This document shows, piece by piece, positions 8,741-17,641 of a DNA stretch of 64,000 bases. Made by a program: the position numbers and the translations under genes. Source of the DNA: Rhodovulum sulfidophilum DSM 1374. Its GTDB lineage: Bacteria > Pseudomonadota > Alphaproteobacteria > Rhodobacterales > Rhodobacteraceae. The DNA lies in NCBI RefSeq assembly GCF_001633165.1, contig NZ_CP015418.1, positions 2,728,001-2,792,000 of the forward strand, in the 5' to 3' direction. Numbering within the stretch: position 1 is the first letter of the stretch; every line of letters begins with the position of its first letter. The notes under the pieces were generated by a model. That model worked only from the letters and a program-made list of their open reading frames with translations, ran no database searches and was not told the DNA's origin.

Positions 8741-10117
8741 ATGACGATGACGACCTGGCAGAAATCGGATTGGCGTGCGCGCCCGCGGGTGCAGATGCCC
8801 GATTACACCGATGCGGCGGCGCTGGCCGCCGTCGAGGCGCAGCTTGCCAAGTATCCGCCGCTGGTCTTTGCGGGCGAGGCCCGGAACCTGACGGCGAAAC
8901 TGGGACAGGCGGCGCGAGGCAAGGCCTTCCTGCTGCAGGGGGGCGACTGCGCCGAGAGCTTTTCCGAGTTTTCCGCCGACACCATCCGCGACACCTTCAA
9001 GGTGCTGCTGCAGATGGCCATCGTGCTGACCTGGGGCGCCAAGGTGCCGGTGGTCAAGGTCGGGCGGATGGCGGGCCAGTTCGCCAAGCCGCGCTCGACC
9101 GCGACCGAGACCGTGAACGGGACAGAGCTGCCCAGCTATCGTGGCGATATCGTCAACGGCTTCGATTTCACGCCCGAGGCGCGCATTCCCGATCCGTCGC
9201 GGATGCTGCATGCCTATACCCAGGCCGCCGCCTCGCTGAACCTGCTGCGCGCCTTCTCGACGGGCGGCTTCGCCGATATCCACCGGGTGCATGCCTGGAC
9301 GCTGGGCTTTCTCGAGCGCGACGAGGCCGAGAAATACCGCGACATGGCCAACCGGATCAGCGACACGCTGGCCTTCATGAACGCCGCGGGCGTCAATGGC
9401 GAGACCATGAACGGGCTCTCGTCGGTCGATTTCTTCACCTCGCATGAGGCGCTGCTTCTGGAATATGAAGAAGCGCTGACGCGGATCGACTCGACCTCGG
9501 GGCACTGGATCGCGGGCTCGGGCCACATGATCTGGATCGGCGACCGCACCCGTCAGATCGACGGCGCGCATGTCGAGTTCTGCCGCGGCGTGATGAACCC
9601 GATCGGGCTCAAATGCGGCCCCTCGATGTCCGAGGACGACCTGAAGATCCTGATCGGGAAGCTGAACCCGGACAATGTGCCGGGGCGGCTGACGCTGATC
9701 TCGCGCTTCGGGGCGGGCAAGGTGGGCGATCACCTGCCGCGTCTGATCCGCGTGGTGCGCGAGATCGGGGCCGAGGTGCTTTGGGTCTGCGACCCGATGC
9801 ATGGCAATACCATCAAATCGGCCAGCGGCTTCAAGACCCGGCCCTTCGATGCGGTGCTGCGCGAGGTGCAGGAATTCTTCGCGGTGCACAAGGCCGAGGG
9901 CTCGATCCCGGGCGGGGTGCATTTCGAGATGACCGGCAAGGACGTGACCGAATGCACCGGCGGCGTGCGCGCCGTGACCGACGAGGATCTTTCGTCGCGC
10001 TATCACACCGCCTGCGACCCGAGGCTCAATGCCAGCCAGGCGCTGGAACTGGCCTTCCTCGTGGCCGAGGAGCTGTCGGCGCGCAATGACGCCGCGGCCG
10101 CCGCCGCCGCGATCTGA
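8741..10117 (+). CDS. class II (plant-type) 3-deoxy-7-phosphoheptulonate synthase
   Basis: This 458-residue enzyme condenses phosphoenolpyruvate and erythrose 4-phosphate to DAHP, the first step of the shikimate pathway, in the cytoplasm. Type II hallmarks are QGGDCAESF near residue 67, [14 protein letters not shown] near residue 107, [16 protein letters not shown] near residue 273, [10 protein letters not shown] near residue 349 and [13 protein letters not shown] near residue 395. The C-terminus ends in an alanine run. The start is the first of two closely spaced ATGs (8741, 8747). Later shikimate enzymes AroB and AroK are encoded at 49-51 kb of this window. The gene stands alone, divergent from the GlxA-type regulator. 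Confidence 0.95.
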   Translation: MTMTTWQKSDWRARPRVQMPDYTDAAALAAVEAQLAKYPPLVFAGEARNLTAKLGQAARGKAFLLQGGDCAESFSEFSADTIRDTFKVLLQMAIVLTWGAKVPVVKVGRMAGQFAKPRSTATETVNGTELPSYRGDIVNGFDFTPEARIPDPSRMLHAYTQAAASLNLLRAFSTGGFADIHRVHAWTLGFLERDEAEKYRDMANRISDTLAFMNAAGVNGETMNGLSSVDFFTSHEALLLEYEEALTRIDSTSGHWIAGSGHMIWIGDRTRQIDGAHVEFCRGVMNPIGLKCGPSMSEDDLKILIGKLNPDNVPGRLTLISRFGAGKVGDHLPRLIRVVREIGAEVLWVCDPMHGNTIKSASGFKTRPFDAVLREVQEFFAVHKAEGSIPGGVHFEMTGKDVTECTGGVRAVTDEDLSSRYHTACDPRLNASQALELAFLVAEELSARNDAAAAAAAI

Positions 10118-10126
10118 TCGGGCCTG

Positions 10127-10206
10127 ACGGGCAGGGGGGGCCTGGCGCCGCCGCTGCCCACAACCTCATGCGGCGCATGAGGTGATGCCCGTAGGTTTCT
10201 GTTTTT
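10127..10206 (+). terminator. structured 3' region after DAHP synthase
   Basis: ACGGGCA at 10127-10133 can pair with TGCCCGT at 10186-10192, enclosing an 8-bp perfect hairpin: CCTCATGC at 10164-10171, loop GGC, GCATGAGG at 10175-10182. The tail reads AGGTTTCTGTTTTTAAAA. This nested structure with a T-rich tail is a plausible terminator of the synthase gene, although the T run starts several bases after the outer stem. Confidence 0.5.
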
Positions 10207-10327
10207 AAAAAAAATATGGCCTCAAAGGGGCGCTTTCCATCCTAGCGGGTGGGCTGCTTGCCCGGGACAGGCGATGCCTGTCGACCGGGGGCAGGAGAGG
10301 GCTGTTCGGAAAAGTGGGCAGACCGGC

Positions 10328-10966
10328 TCAGCAGGCCGGTTCGACGACACCGCCCTGGATGACCGTCAGGGTCGGGCGGCGGCTTTCGGCATCGCCTTCG
10401 GCAAGGTCAGGGCGCCGGGCGGGATTGGCGGTTTCGCCCAGGATCTGGAAGCGCCGGGGCGTCCAGCCGACGGTGCCCACCGTGGCCAGCGCGCCGATAA
10501 CCTTGGCGGGGGTGCCGTTCTCGCGCGCCAGCGGCAGCAGCAGCATGCCCGCGAAAAGCGCCTGCCGGTTGTAGCTTCTGGGCGAGATCAGCGTCAGCCG
10601 GACACCTGTACCGTCGCCGGTCATGAGCGCCTCGATCTTGTCCTCCAGCATCGGCCGCGATTCCGGCAGGATCACCGCCGAAAGCGGCATGCCGCGCATG
10701 TCCATGCCCATCAGATCGGTCATGTGCTGGCCGGTCAGCCGCAACCGCAGGTGGCGCGGCGCCATTGCCTCGGCCACGAAACAGTTCGACAGCGCCCGCG
10801 AGAAGCCGCGCGGGTCAAGCTGGGCCCGGCTGGGCAAGGAGCCCTGATCGTCGCGCAGCTGCGTCCAGTAGCGTTCGATGTCGTCCAGAGCGGACAGGGC
10901 GCCCCCGGTTCGATATCCCGACAATGCGATCACCGCAGCGCGGGGATGGGTCTCGGACTCCACCAT
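10328..10966 (-). CDS. PAS domain protein (PAS_5 type)
   Basis: This 212-residue soluble protein starts at the ATG at 10966, preceded by an ideal AAGGAGAC. A longer frame upstream has no ribosome-binding site. The central part (RYWTQLRDDQGSLPSRAQLDP, then RLRLTGQHMTDLMGMDMRGM) fits the PAS_5 group of PAS-like sensor domains common in Alphaproteobacteria. No output domain (kinase, GGDEF, HTH) is present, so it may sense a ligand and act through a partner. The C-terminus TLTVIQGGVVEPAC is typical of the Rhodobacterales versions. Function unknown. It is divergent from yicC, and its 3' flank holds a further inverted repeat (10266-10282). Confidence 0.8.
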   Translation of the reverse strand: MVESETHPRAAVIALSGYRTGGALSALDDIERYWTQLRDDQGSLPSRAQLDPRGFSRALSNCFVAEAMAPRHLRLRLTGQHMTDLMGMDMRGMPLSAVILPESRPMLEDKIEALMTGDGTGVRLTLISPRSYNRQALFAGMLLLPLARENGTPAKVIGALATVGTVGWTPRRFQILGETANPARRPDLAEGDAESRRPTLTVIQGGVVEPAC

Positions 10967-11124
10967 GGCTGTCTCCTTGCATCTCGGTGTCGCCGCGGGC
11001 AGGTAGACCGCGACATTGTCGCCCCCTGCCATAAGTGCTATCGCGGGATGACCCCCGTTGAAAGGAATTTGCCACAAAATGGCCACGTATTCGCGCCTTT
11101 TCTATACCAAAGGTTAACGCCTCC

Positions 11125-12030
11125 ATGCTGCAATCGATGACCGCCTTTGCCGCCCGCTCCGGGCAGACGGAAACGCATGCCTGGACATGGGAATTGCGCG
11201 GCGTGAACGGCAAGGGGCTCGACCTCCGGCTGCGGCTTCCGGACTGGATCCCCGGGCTTGAACCGGTCGTGCGCGCCGCGGTCCAGAGCCGTGTGGCGCG
11301 CGGCAGCGTGACATTGGGGCTGCGGATTTCGGCCCGCGATTCGGGCCATGGCGCGCTGCAGATCGATCCGGTGGCACTGCGCTCGGTGCTGGCGATGCTG
11401 GGGCGTGTCGAGGCCGAGGCGGCCGCGCAGGGACTGTCGCTGGCGCCCTCGAGCGCGGTCGAGATCCTCGGCTTGCGCGGGCTGGCCGACAGCGCCGCGC
11501 CAGAGACAGAGACCGAGCCCGAGACCGCCCCGCTTCTGGCCGCGCTGAGCGCCGATCTGACCCCGCTTCTTGACGAGTTCATGGCAATGCGGGCCTCGGA
11601 AGGGGCGGCACTGGCCACGGTGCTTTGCGACCATCTCGCCACAATTTCGACACTGACCAGCCGTGCCGCCGAGGTCGCCGAGGCCCGGCGCGACCAGATC
11701 GAGGAGACGCTGCGGGCCAGCCTGGCCCGGGTGATGGAGACTGCCGCGGGGGTCGATCCCGACCGGGTGGCGCAGGAGCTGGCGCTGATCGCGGTCAAGG
11801 CCGATGTCACCGAAGAGCTCGACCGGCTCCGCGCCCATGTCGCCGCCGCCGAGACGCTTCTGGCCTCGGGCGAGCCGGTCGGGCGCAGGCTCGACTTCCT
11901 GATGCAGGAATTCAACCGCGAGGCCAACACGCTCTGTTCCAAGGCCCAGTCGACCGGGCTGACCCGGGTTGGGCTTGACCTTAAGGCGACCATCGATCAG
12001 ATGCGCGAACAGGTCCAGAACGTGGAGTAA
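11125..12030 (+). CDS. yicC: YicC/YloC family endoribonuclease
   Basis: This 301-residue protein matches the YicC family along its whole length: MLQSMTAFAARSG at the N-terminus, the ELRGVNGKGLDLRLRLP stretch at residues about 26-42, and the conserved C-terminal block DFLMQEFNREANTLCSKAQ near residue 255. YicC homologues have been described as endoribonucleases that act on mRNA and small RNA. The family is usually beside gmk, as here: the gmk ATG lies six bases after the stop, and a gamma carbonic anhydrase gene overlaps gmk. The three form a housekeeping operon. Confidence 0.93.
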   Translation: MLQSMTAFAARSGQTETHAWTWELRGVNGKGLDLRLRLPDWIPGLEPVVRAAVQSRVARGSVTLGLRISARDSGHGALQIDPVALRSVLAMLGRVEAEAAAQGLSLAPSSAVEILGLRGLADSAAPETETEPETAPLLAALSADLTPLLDEFMAMRASEGAALATVLCDHLATISTLTSRAAEVAEARRDQIEETLRASLARVMETAAGVDPDRVAQELALIAVKADVTEELDRLRAHVAAAETLLASGEPVGRRLDFLMQEFNREANTLCSKAQSTGLTRVGLDLKATIDQMREQVQNVE

Positions 12031-12036
12031 GAGCCG

Positions 12037-12678
12037 ATGGCGATACGGCGCGGATTGCTGATCATCCTGTCCTCACCCTCGGGCGCGGGCAAGTCGACCC
12101 TGGCCCGCAGGCTGCGTGCCTGGGACCCCGAGATCGCGTTTTCGGTTTCGGCCACGACCCGGGCTCCGCGGCCGGGAGAGGTCGACGGCAAGGATTACCA
12201 CTTCCTGACCGAACCCGCCTTCAAGGCGCAGGTGGCGCGGGGCGAGATGCTGGAACACGCCTTCGTCTTCGGCAATTTCTACGGCTCGCCCGAGGCGCCG
12301 GTGCGCGCCGCCATCGAGGCCGGCCAGGACGTCTTGTTCGATATCGACTGGCAGGGGGCGCAACAGATCCGCGCCTCGGCGCTTGGCCAGAACACGCTGT
12401 CGGTCTTCCTGCTGCCGCCCTCGATCGCCGAGCTGCGCCGGCGTCTGGTCGAGCGCGGCCAGGACACCGCCGAGACCATCGCCGGACGGATGCAGAAAAG
12501 CTGGGACGAGATCAGCCATTGGGACGGTTACGATTTCGTGCTGGTGAATGACGATCTCGACGCCACCGAGGCGAAACTGAAGACCATCCTGACCGCCACC
12601 CGCCTGCGGCGCAGCCAGCAGCCCGGCCTGACCGAGCATGTGCGCGCGCTTCAGGCCGAATTCGAGGCCCTGCCATGA
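12037..12678 (+). CDS. gmk: guanylate kinase
   Basis: This 213-residue enzyme phosphorylates GMP to GDP with ATP. The P-loop is [10 protein letters not shown] at residues 11-20, followed by [22 protein letters not shown], which forms the GMP-binding region, and the lid segment with [10 protein letters not shown]. Its length is standard. It lies between yicC and the gamma carbonic anhydrase gene, whose ATG overlaps its stop (ATGA). Confidence 0.97.
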   Translation: MAIRRGLLIILSSPSGAGKSTLARRLRAWDPEIAFSVSATTRAPRPGEVDGKDYHFLTEPAFKAQVARGEMLEHAFVFGNFYGSPEAPVRAAIEAGQDVLFDIDWQGAQQIRASALGQNTLSVFLLPPSIAELRRRLVERGQDTAETIAGRMQKSWDEISHWDGYDFVLVNDDLDATEAKLKTILTATRLRRSQQPGLTEHVRALQAEFEALP

Positions 12679-13202
12679 CCCTTTACACGCTTGACGGAGT
12701 TGCGCCCACCTTGCCCGAGGATGGCGATGTCTGGATCGCGCCCGATGCCAATGTGATCGGCAAGGTGATCCTCGAAGCCGGCGTCTCGGTCTGGTTCGGC
12801 GCCACGCTGCGCGGCGATAACGAGCCGATCACGGTGGGCGAGGGGACCAATATCCAGGAAAACACCGTCTGCCATACCGATATGGGCTTTCCGCTGACCA
12901 TCGGCGCGGGCTGCACCATCGGCCACAAGGCGATGCTGCATGGCTGCACCATCGGCGAGAACACCCTGATCGGGATGGGCGCGACGGTGCTGAACGGGGC
13001 CAGGATCGGCCGGAACTGCCTGATCGGCGCCGGGGCGCTGGTGACCGAGGGCAAGGAGATCCCCGATAACAGCCTGGTGATGGGGGCGCCGGCCAAGTTC
13101 GTGCGCCAGCTCGACGCGGAGGCGATCGAGGGGCTGCGCCAGTCCGCGCGCCGTTATCGCGAGAATGCGGCGCGCTTCCGCACCGGCCTGACCGCCGGGT
13201 AA
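12675..13202 (+). CDS. gamma carbonic anhydrase family protein
   Basis: This 175-residue protein is a left-handed beta-helix of hexapeptide repeats, seen as successive I-G-x-x-x units between residues 20 and 130. The three metal-binding histidines of the gamma carbonic anhydrase family are present at residues 67 (CHTD), 84 and 89 (GHKAMLH), so a trimeric zinc or iron enzyme is likely. Many relatives have unproven carbonic anhydrase activity. The start overlaps the gmk stop, indicating translational coupling. It is convergent with the unknown gene at 13270-13650. Confidence 0.88.
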   Translation: MTLYTLDGVAPTLPEDGDVWIAPDANVIGKVILEAGVSVWFGATLRGDNEPITVGEGTNIQENTVCHTDMGFPLTIGAGCTIGHKAMLHGCTIGENTLIGMGATVLNGARIGRNCLIGAGALVTEGKEIPDNSLVMGAPAKFVRQLDAEAIEGLRQSARRYRENAARFRTGLTAG

Positions 13203-13269
13203 GCATTGAGGCGCCTGTCGGCGGCAGGACCGTCTTGCGCCGCGCCCGACGACCGTACGGAGAGGGCTG

Positions 13270-13650
13270 CTAATGCCGCGTGCGCGGGATCATCTGCACC
13301 GTCATCCCCGGACAGAGCGCCGCGATTTCGCGCCGGACGATCTCGCTATTGGGCAGGACGGGGGTCACCACCACGTAAAGCCCGCGATAGCCGCCAAGCT
13401 GAAGCTGCTGGGCCAGGTCCATCGCGTCGAACTGGTCGGTCAGCAGCGGCGAAACGATCATCTCGATCCCCTGGAGCGACGGCAGCGCGGCCTGGACCAG
13501 GTCATAGGGCAGGTGCTCGCAACGCGCTCCGATGAAAGGCATTCCCCGCTGCGGTTGATCGACCCGATCGAACCCGATCAGAAGCGCCATCCCGTTTCTG
13601 TCCACCCCGGGGGCCATCTGCGCGGAACGGTCGGTGCCTGTGTTTCCCAT
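13270..13650 (-). CDS. conserved hypothetical protein
   Basis: This 126-residue protein has no signal peptide or membrane segment. The middle alternates hydrophobic strands and helices (IEMIVSPLLTDQFDAMDLAQQL, then YRGLYVVVTPVLPNSEIVRREI), which suggests a small alpha/beta fold. I do not recognise the family. It is divergent from phoR, and TTAACCAA at 13706-13713 in the shared intergenic region resembles a CtrA half site. Real coding status is supported by codon bias, but there is no functional clue. Confidence 0.65.
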   Translation of the reverse strand: MGNTGTDRSAQMAPGVDRNGMALLIGFDRVDQPQRGMPFIGARCEHLPYDLVQAALPSLQGIEMIVSPLLTDQFDAMDLAQQLQLGGYRGLYVVVTPVLPNSEIVRREIAALCPGMTVQMIPRTRH

Positions 13651-13726
13651 AGTCGCACTCCCTGTGGCGACTGGCCGTCATGGCCCGATGTCTGAAAAAT
13701 CTTAGTTAACCAAACCGTCAGGATAT

Positions 13727-13759
13727 CTGTTACGCCATGCACATTTGTCAGGCTATAAC
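13727..13759 (+). promoter_or_regulatory. candidate PhoB box and -10 element of phoR
   Basis: CTGTTAC at 13727-13733 and TGCACAT at 13738-13744 are 11 bases apart, the PhoB direct-repeat spacing. TATAAC at 13754-13759 starts 10 bases after the second repeat, where a PhoB-activated -10 element is expected. The second repeat is degenerate (CAT end only). This predicts positive autoregulation of phoR. Confidence 0.5.
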
Positions 13760-13859
13760 GCGAGCCCGCCCGATCTGGCAATTGTCCATAGGTCGGTTCC
13801 GTCGCGTCGGGCCGTCACGTCACGGGCGACCGGACCCACTGCCGGAAATGGGGTGAAAG

Positions 13860-14900
13860 GTGAACGATTCTCTGGGATTGTCGATCATTGCGGGGGTGCC
13901 GGTTCCGGTGCTTCTGATCGGGGCGGACGAGCGGGTCAGCGGCATGAACGGCGCTGCCGAGGCGCTGTTCGGGCCGTCCGGAGCGGGACGGCATTACATC
14001 ACCGTCCTGCGCCATCCGGCGCTGCTCGATTGCGTCGAGGAGGCCTTGCGGCTGCGCCAGTCCCGCCGGGCGCGCTATCCGCGCAGCGCCTTCGGCCGCG
14101 ACGCGACCTATGACGTCACCGCCAGCCCGCTCGAGGGGGTCGCCGCGGGCGGCGTCGTGCTCAGCTTCACCGACATATCCGATCTCGAGCAGGCCGGGCA
14201 GATCCGTCGCGACTTCGTCGCCAATGTCAGCCATGAACTGAAGACGCCGCTGACCGCGCTGATGGGCTTCATCGAGACGCTGCGCGGGCCGGCGCGCAAT
14301 GACGAGGCGGCGCGGGATCGGTTCCTCGACATCATGGCGCGCGAGGCCGAGCGCATGAACCGGCTGGTTTCCGACCTTCTGTCGCTCAGCCGGGTCGAGG
14401 CCGAGGAACGGATGCGGCCCGGGGCGCGGGTCGATGTGGCGGCGCTGTTGCGCAGCGCGGTGCAGACGCTGCGCCCGCTTGCCGAGGAGGCCGGGGTCGC
14501 GCTGACGCTGAGCGGGGCCGAGGCGGAGACGCATGTCCTGGGCGACGAGGACCAGTTGACCCAGGTGTTTCACAACCTCATCGAGAACGGCATCAAATAT
14601 GGCGGCTCGGGCGGCGTGCTGCGGCTGGAGATGACCCGGTCCGAACGCGAACTGGCCTTTCGGGGGCCCGGCCTCAGGATCGACGTGATCGACGAGGGCG
14701 AGGGCTTCGACCCGGTGCATATCCCGCGCCTGACCGAGCGGTTCTACCGCGTCGACAACCACCGCTCGCGCGAGATGGGCGGCACCGGGCTGGGGCTTGC
14801 GATCGTCAAGCATATCGTCAACCGCCATCGCGGCCGCTTCCGCATCGACAGCGCGCCCGGCAAGGGGAGCACGTTTTCGGTGACGCTTCCAACGGTTTAG
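13860..14900 (+). CDS. phoR: phosphate regulon sensor histidine kinase PhoR (no membrane anchor)
   Basis: This 346-residue kinase autophosphorylates and controls PhoB. Residues about 10-110 are PAS-like. The HisKA motif VSHELKTPL places the phospho-histidine at residue 125, and the ATPase boxes are NLIENGIKY, DEGEGFDP and GGTGLGLAIVKH. The first possible codon is the GTG at 13860: an in-frame TGA at 13854-13856 closes the frame just before it, so the usual N-terminal transmembrane segments of E. coli PhoR cannot be present. The protein is probably cytosolic and reads the Pst transporter through PhoU. It heads the locus phoR-pstSCAB-phoU-phoB, and its promoter may carry a PhoB box. Confidence 0.92.
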   Translation: MNDSLGLSIIAGVPVPVLLIGADERVSGMNGAAEALFGPSGAGRHYITVLRHPALLDCVEEALRLRQSRRARYPRSAFGRDATYDVTASPLEGVAAGGVVLSFTDISDLEQAGQIRRDFVANVSHELKTPLTALMGFIETLRGPARNDEAARDRFLDIMAREAERMNRLVSDLLSLSRVEAEERMRPGARVDVAALLRSAVQTLRPLAEEAGVALTLSGAEAETHVLGDEDQLTQVFHNLIENGIKYGGSGGVLRLEMTRSERELAFRGPGLRIDVIDEGEGFDPVHIPRLTERFYRVDNHRSREMGGTGLGLAIVKHIVNRHRGRFRIDSAPGKGSTFSVTLPTV

Positions 14901-14957
14901 CAACCTGAGGTGGCATAATTTCGCATCGGTCCGAGATGTCGCAGCCGGGCCGGGCGC

Positions 14958-14986
14958 ATGTCATGAAACCGTTACGTCCCTGTCAC
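14958..14986 (+). promoter_or_regulatory. triple PhoB box upstream of pstS
   Basis: Three 7-base repeats follow each other at exact 11-base steps: ATGTCAT (14958-14964), CCGTTAC (14969-14975) and CTGTCAC (14980-14986), compared with the PhoB unit CTGTCAT. They lie about 80 bases before the pstS start. This is the expected arrangement for PhoB activation of the pst operon under phosphate limitation. No obvious -10 hexamer was identified. Confidence 0.85.
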
Positions 14987-15064
14987 AAAAGATTGGTGCC
15001 GCAGGATTACGACCCGCCCGAGGCCGCCGCAAATCGGGTGGCCAGAACCAATCAGGAGCTTTCC

Positions 15065-16099
15065 ATGTCCCTTGCGAAACTGACCGCTTCGGCGCTGGCC
15101 ATCGCCGCCGTTTCCGCGACCGCCGCCGCCGCGCGCGACAATGTGCAGGTGGCCGGGTCCTCGACCGTGCTGCCCTATGCCTCCATCGTTGCCGAGGCCT
15201 TCGGCGAGAATTTCGACTTTCCGACCCCGGTCGTGGAATCGGGCGGCTCCTCGGCCGGCCTGAAACGCTTCTGCGAAGGCGTCGGCGAAACCTCGATCGA
15301 CATCGCGAATGCCTCGCGCGCGATCAAGGACAAGGAAGTCGCGGCCTGCAAGGCCAATGGCGTCTCGGACATCATCGAGGTCCGGATCGGCTATGACGGC
15401 ATCGTTTTCGCCAGCCAGCTGAACGGCCCGGCCTTCACCGCCTTCACCCCCGCCGACATCTACCGCGCGCTGGCCGCCGAGCTGCCGGTCGACGGCAAGA
15501 TGGTCGCCAACCCGAACGCGACCTGGGCCGATGCCAATCCCGAGCTGCCCGCGGTCGACATCGCCGCCTTCATCCCCGGCACCAAGCACGGCACCCGGGA
15601 GGTGTTCGAGGAGAAGGTCCTGATCCAGGGCTGCGAAGAGACCGGCGCGATGGCCGAGATGGAAGCGATCGGGATGGACGAGAAGGCCGCCGAGAAGGCC
15701 TGCAAGAGCGTCCGCACCGATGGCAAATCGGTCGATATCGACGGCGACTATACCGAGACCCTGGCCCGGATCGACTCCAACCCGAACGGTATCGGCGTGT
15801 TCGGACTGGCCTTCTACGAGAACAACACCGACACGCTGAAAGTGGCGACCATGTCGGGCGTTGCGCCTTCGACCGAAACCATCGCCTCGGGCGATTACCC
15901 GGTGTCGCGTCCGCTCTACTTCTACATCAAGAAGGCCCATATCGGCGTGATCCCCGGCCTGAAGGAATTCGCCGAATTCTTCGTCTCCGACGAGATGGCC
16001 GGCCCCGACGGCCCGCTGGCGGCCTATGGCCTCGTCTCCGACCCCGAGCTGGCCGCGACCCAGCAAAAGGTTGCCAATGAAGAGACCATGAGCAACTAA
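15065..16099 (+). CDS. pstS: phosphate ABC transporter substrate-binding protein PstS
   Basis: This 344-residue periplasmic phosphate-binding protein has a signal peptide (residues 1-23, ending TAAAA). The phosphate-binding signatures are VAGSSTVLPYA near residue 29 and ESGGSSAGLKRFC near residue 57, with further ligand loops in IANASRAIKD and GTKHGTREVF. It captures phosphate and hands it to PstCA. AGGAG stands about eight bases before the ATG at 15065. The promoter carries a triple PhoB box. A hairpin follows the gene at 16111-16142, before pstC. Confidence 0.96.
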   Translation: MSLAKLTASALAIAAVSATAAAARDNVQVAGSSTVLPYASIVAEAFGENFDFPTPVVESGGSSAGLKRFCEGVGETSIDIANASRAIKDKEVAACKANGVSDIIEVRIGYDGIVFASQLNGPAFTAFTPADIYRALAAELPVDGKMVANPNATWADANPELPAVDIAAFIPGTKHGTREVFEEKVLIQGCEETGAMAEMEAIGMDEKAAEKACKSVRTDGKSVDIDGDYTETLARIDSNPNGIGVFGLAFYENNTDTLKVATMSGVAPSTETIASGDYPVSRPLYFYIKKAHIGVIPGLKEFAEFFVSDEMAGPDGPLAAYGLVSDPELAATQQKVANEETMSN

Positions 16100-16110
16100 G
16101 CCCTCAGCTT

Positions 16111-16142
16111 CGGGGCGGGCGGCGGATCGGCCGGCCGCCCCG
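16111..16142 (+). terminator. intercistronic hairpin between pstS and pstC
   Basis: CGGGGCGG at 16111-16118 pairs with CCGCCCCG at 16135-16142. There is no T run, so it is more likely a stabiliser of the pstS message or partial attenuator than a full terminator. It would keep PstS in excess over the membrane components. Confidence 0.55.
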
Positions 16143-16177
16143 GTTCGAGGGAATGTCATTTCAAAGACGGAGCGGTC

Positions 16178-17641
16178 ATGCCTGTTCTCTGGCTCGTGCT
16201 CATCCTGTTCGCCCTCGGCGCGCTCGGCTTCGTGCTGGGGCGGCGCCGCGCGCTTGGCGGGGCGGGAGGCGATATACGTCTGCTGCATTCGCTACCCGCC
16301 TATTACGGCACCAATGTGGCGCTTGTGACCATGGTGCCCGCCTTCTTCCTGCTGGGGATCTGGCTGCTGGCTCAGCCCGTCGCGATCGATGCCCGGGTCT
16401 CGGCGCTGCTGCCCGACGCGGCCATCTCCGAGGGCATGACACGCGATCTGGTGATGAGCGATGTGCGCCGGGTGGCCGAGGGGCTCGACAAGGCGGTGGC
16501 CGAAGGCGAGATGACCCGCCGCGAGGCGCGCGACATCCGCGCCGGGTTCACCGATATCCGCAATCGGCTGGGTGCGGTCGGCGTGGCGCTGGGATCGAAT
16601 GTCGGCGCGCCCGAGCTTTACGCCGCTCAGCGCTACCGCACGCTGTCGGGCGAGGGCCGGGTCGCGATGACGGCCGCGGTGCTGGCGCTGGCGCTGGGCG
16701 GCTTCGCGCTGTCCCTGATCCGGACCACGCCCGCCTATCGCGCCCGCAATTCGGTCGAGGCGGGCATCCGCTACGCCCTGATCTTCGCCGCCACCGTCGC
16801 CATTCTGACCACCATCGGCATCGTGCTGTCGCTGATCTTCAACACCATCGATTTCTTCCGGCTCTACCCGGCGCGGGACTTCTTCTTCGGCACCACCTGG
16901 AGCCCGAGCTTCGGCGGCGGCTCCGAGCTCGGTATCCTCCCCTTGCTTTGGGGCACCTTCTACATCTCGGTCATCGCGCTGGCGGTGTCGGTGCCGATCG
17001 GGCTGTTCGCAGCGCTGTACCTGTCGGAATATGCCTCCTCCCATGTCCGGGCCATTGCCAAGCCGCTGCTCGAGGTGCTGGCGGGCATTCCCACCATCGT
17101 CTACGGGCTGTTCGCACTGCTCACGGTCGGGCCGCTGCTGCTGAAGGTTTTCGGGCAGGACGGGGTCGGGCTGATGCAGGCCGGAACGGCGGTGATGACC
17201 GCGGGGCTGGTGATGGGCATCATGCTGATCCCCTTTGTCAGCTCGCTGTCCGATGACATCATCAACGCGGTGCCGCAATCGATGCGCGACGGCTCGCTCG
17301 GGCTCGGCGCCACCCGCTCCGAGACCGTCAAGCAGGTGGTGCTGCCCGCCGCCCTGCCGGGCATCGTCGGCGCGATCCTGCTGGCGGCCAGCCGGGCCAT
17401 CGGCGAGACCATGATCGTGGTGCTGGGGGCAGGGGCCGCGGCCAAGCTGTCGATGAACCCCTTCGATGCGATGACCACGGTCACCGCCAAGATCGTCAGC
17501 CAGCTGACCGGCGACGCCGATTTCGCGAGCCCCGAGGCGCTGGTCGCCTTCGCGCTCGGGATGACGCTTTTCGTCATCACGCTGGGGCTGAACATCCTCG
17601 CCCTCTATATCGTGCGCAAATACCGGGAGCAGTACGAATGA
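16178..17641 (+). CDS. pstC: phosphate ABC transporter permease PstC
   Basis: This 487-residue inner-membrane permease is one of the two channel subunits of the Pst importer. It has an N-terminal extension of about 170 residues with two or three hydrophobic segments before the ABC permease core. The core includes [29 protein letters not shown] and the ATPase-contact loop [20 protein letters not shown] near residue 370. E. coli PstC is about 320 residues; the long form is common in Alphaproteobacteria. Its stop overlaps the pstA start by four bases (ATGA). Confidence 0.95.
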   Translation: MPVLWLVLILFALGALGFVLGRRRALGGAGGDIRLLHSLPAYYGTNVALVTMVPAFFLLGIWLLAQPVAIDARVSALLPDAAISEGMTRDLVMSDVRRVAEGLDKAVAEGEMTRREARDIRAGFTDIRNRLGAVGVALGSNVGAPELYAAQRYRTLSGEGRVAMTAAVLALALGGFALSLIRTTPAYRARNSVEAGIRYALIFAATVAILTTIGIVLSLIFNTIDFFRLYPARDFFFGTTWSPSFGGGSELGILPLLWGTFYISVIALAVSVPIGLFAALYLSEYASSHVRAIAKPLLEVLAGIPTIVYGLFALLTVGPLLLKVFGQDGVGLMQAGTAVMTAGLVMGIMLIPFVSSLSDDIINAVPQSMRDGSLGLGATRSETVKQVVLPAALPGIVGAILLAASRAIGETMIVVLGAGAAAKLSMNPFDAMTTVTAKIVSQLTGDADFASPEALVAFALGMTLFVITLGLNILALYIVRKYREQYE

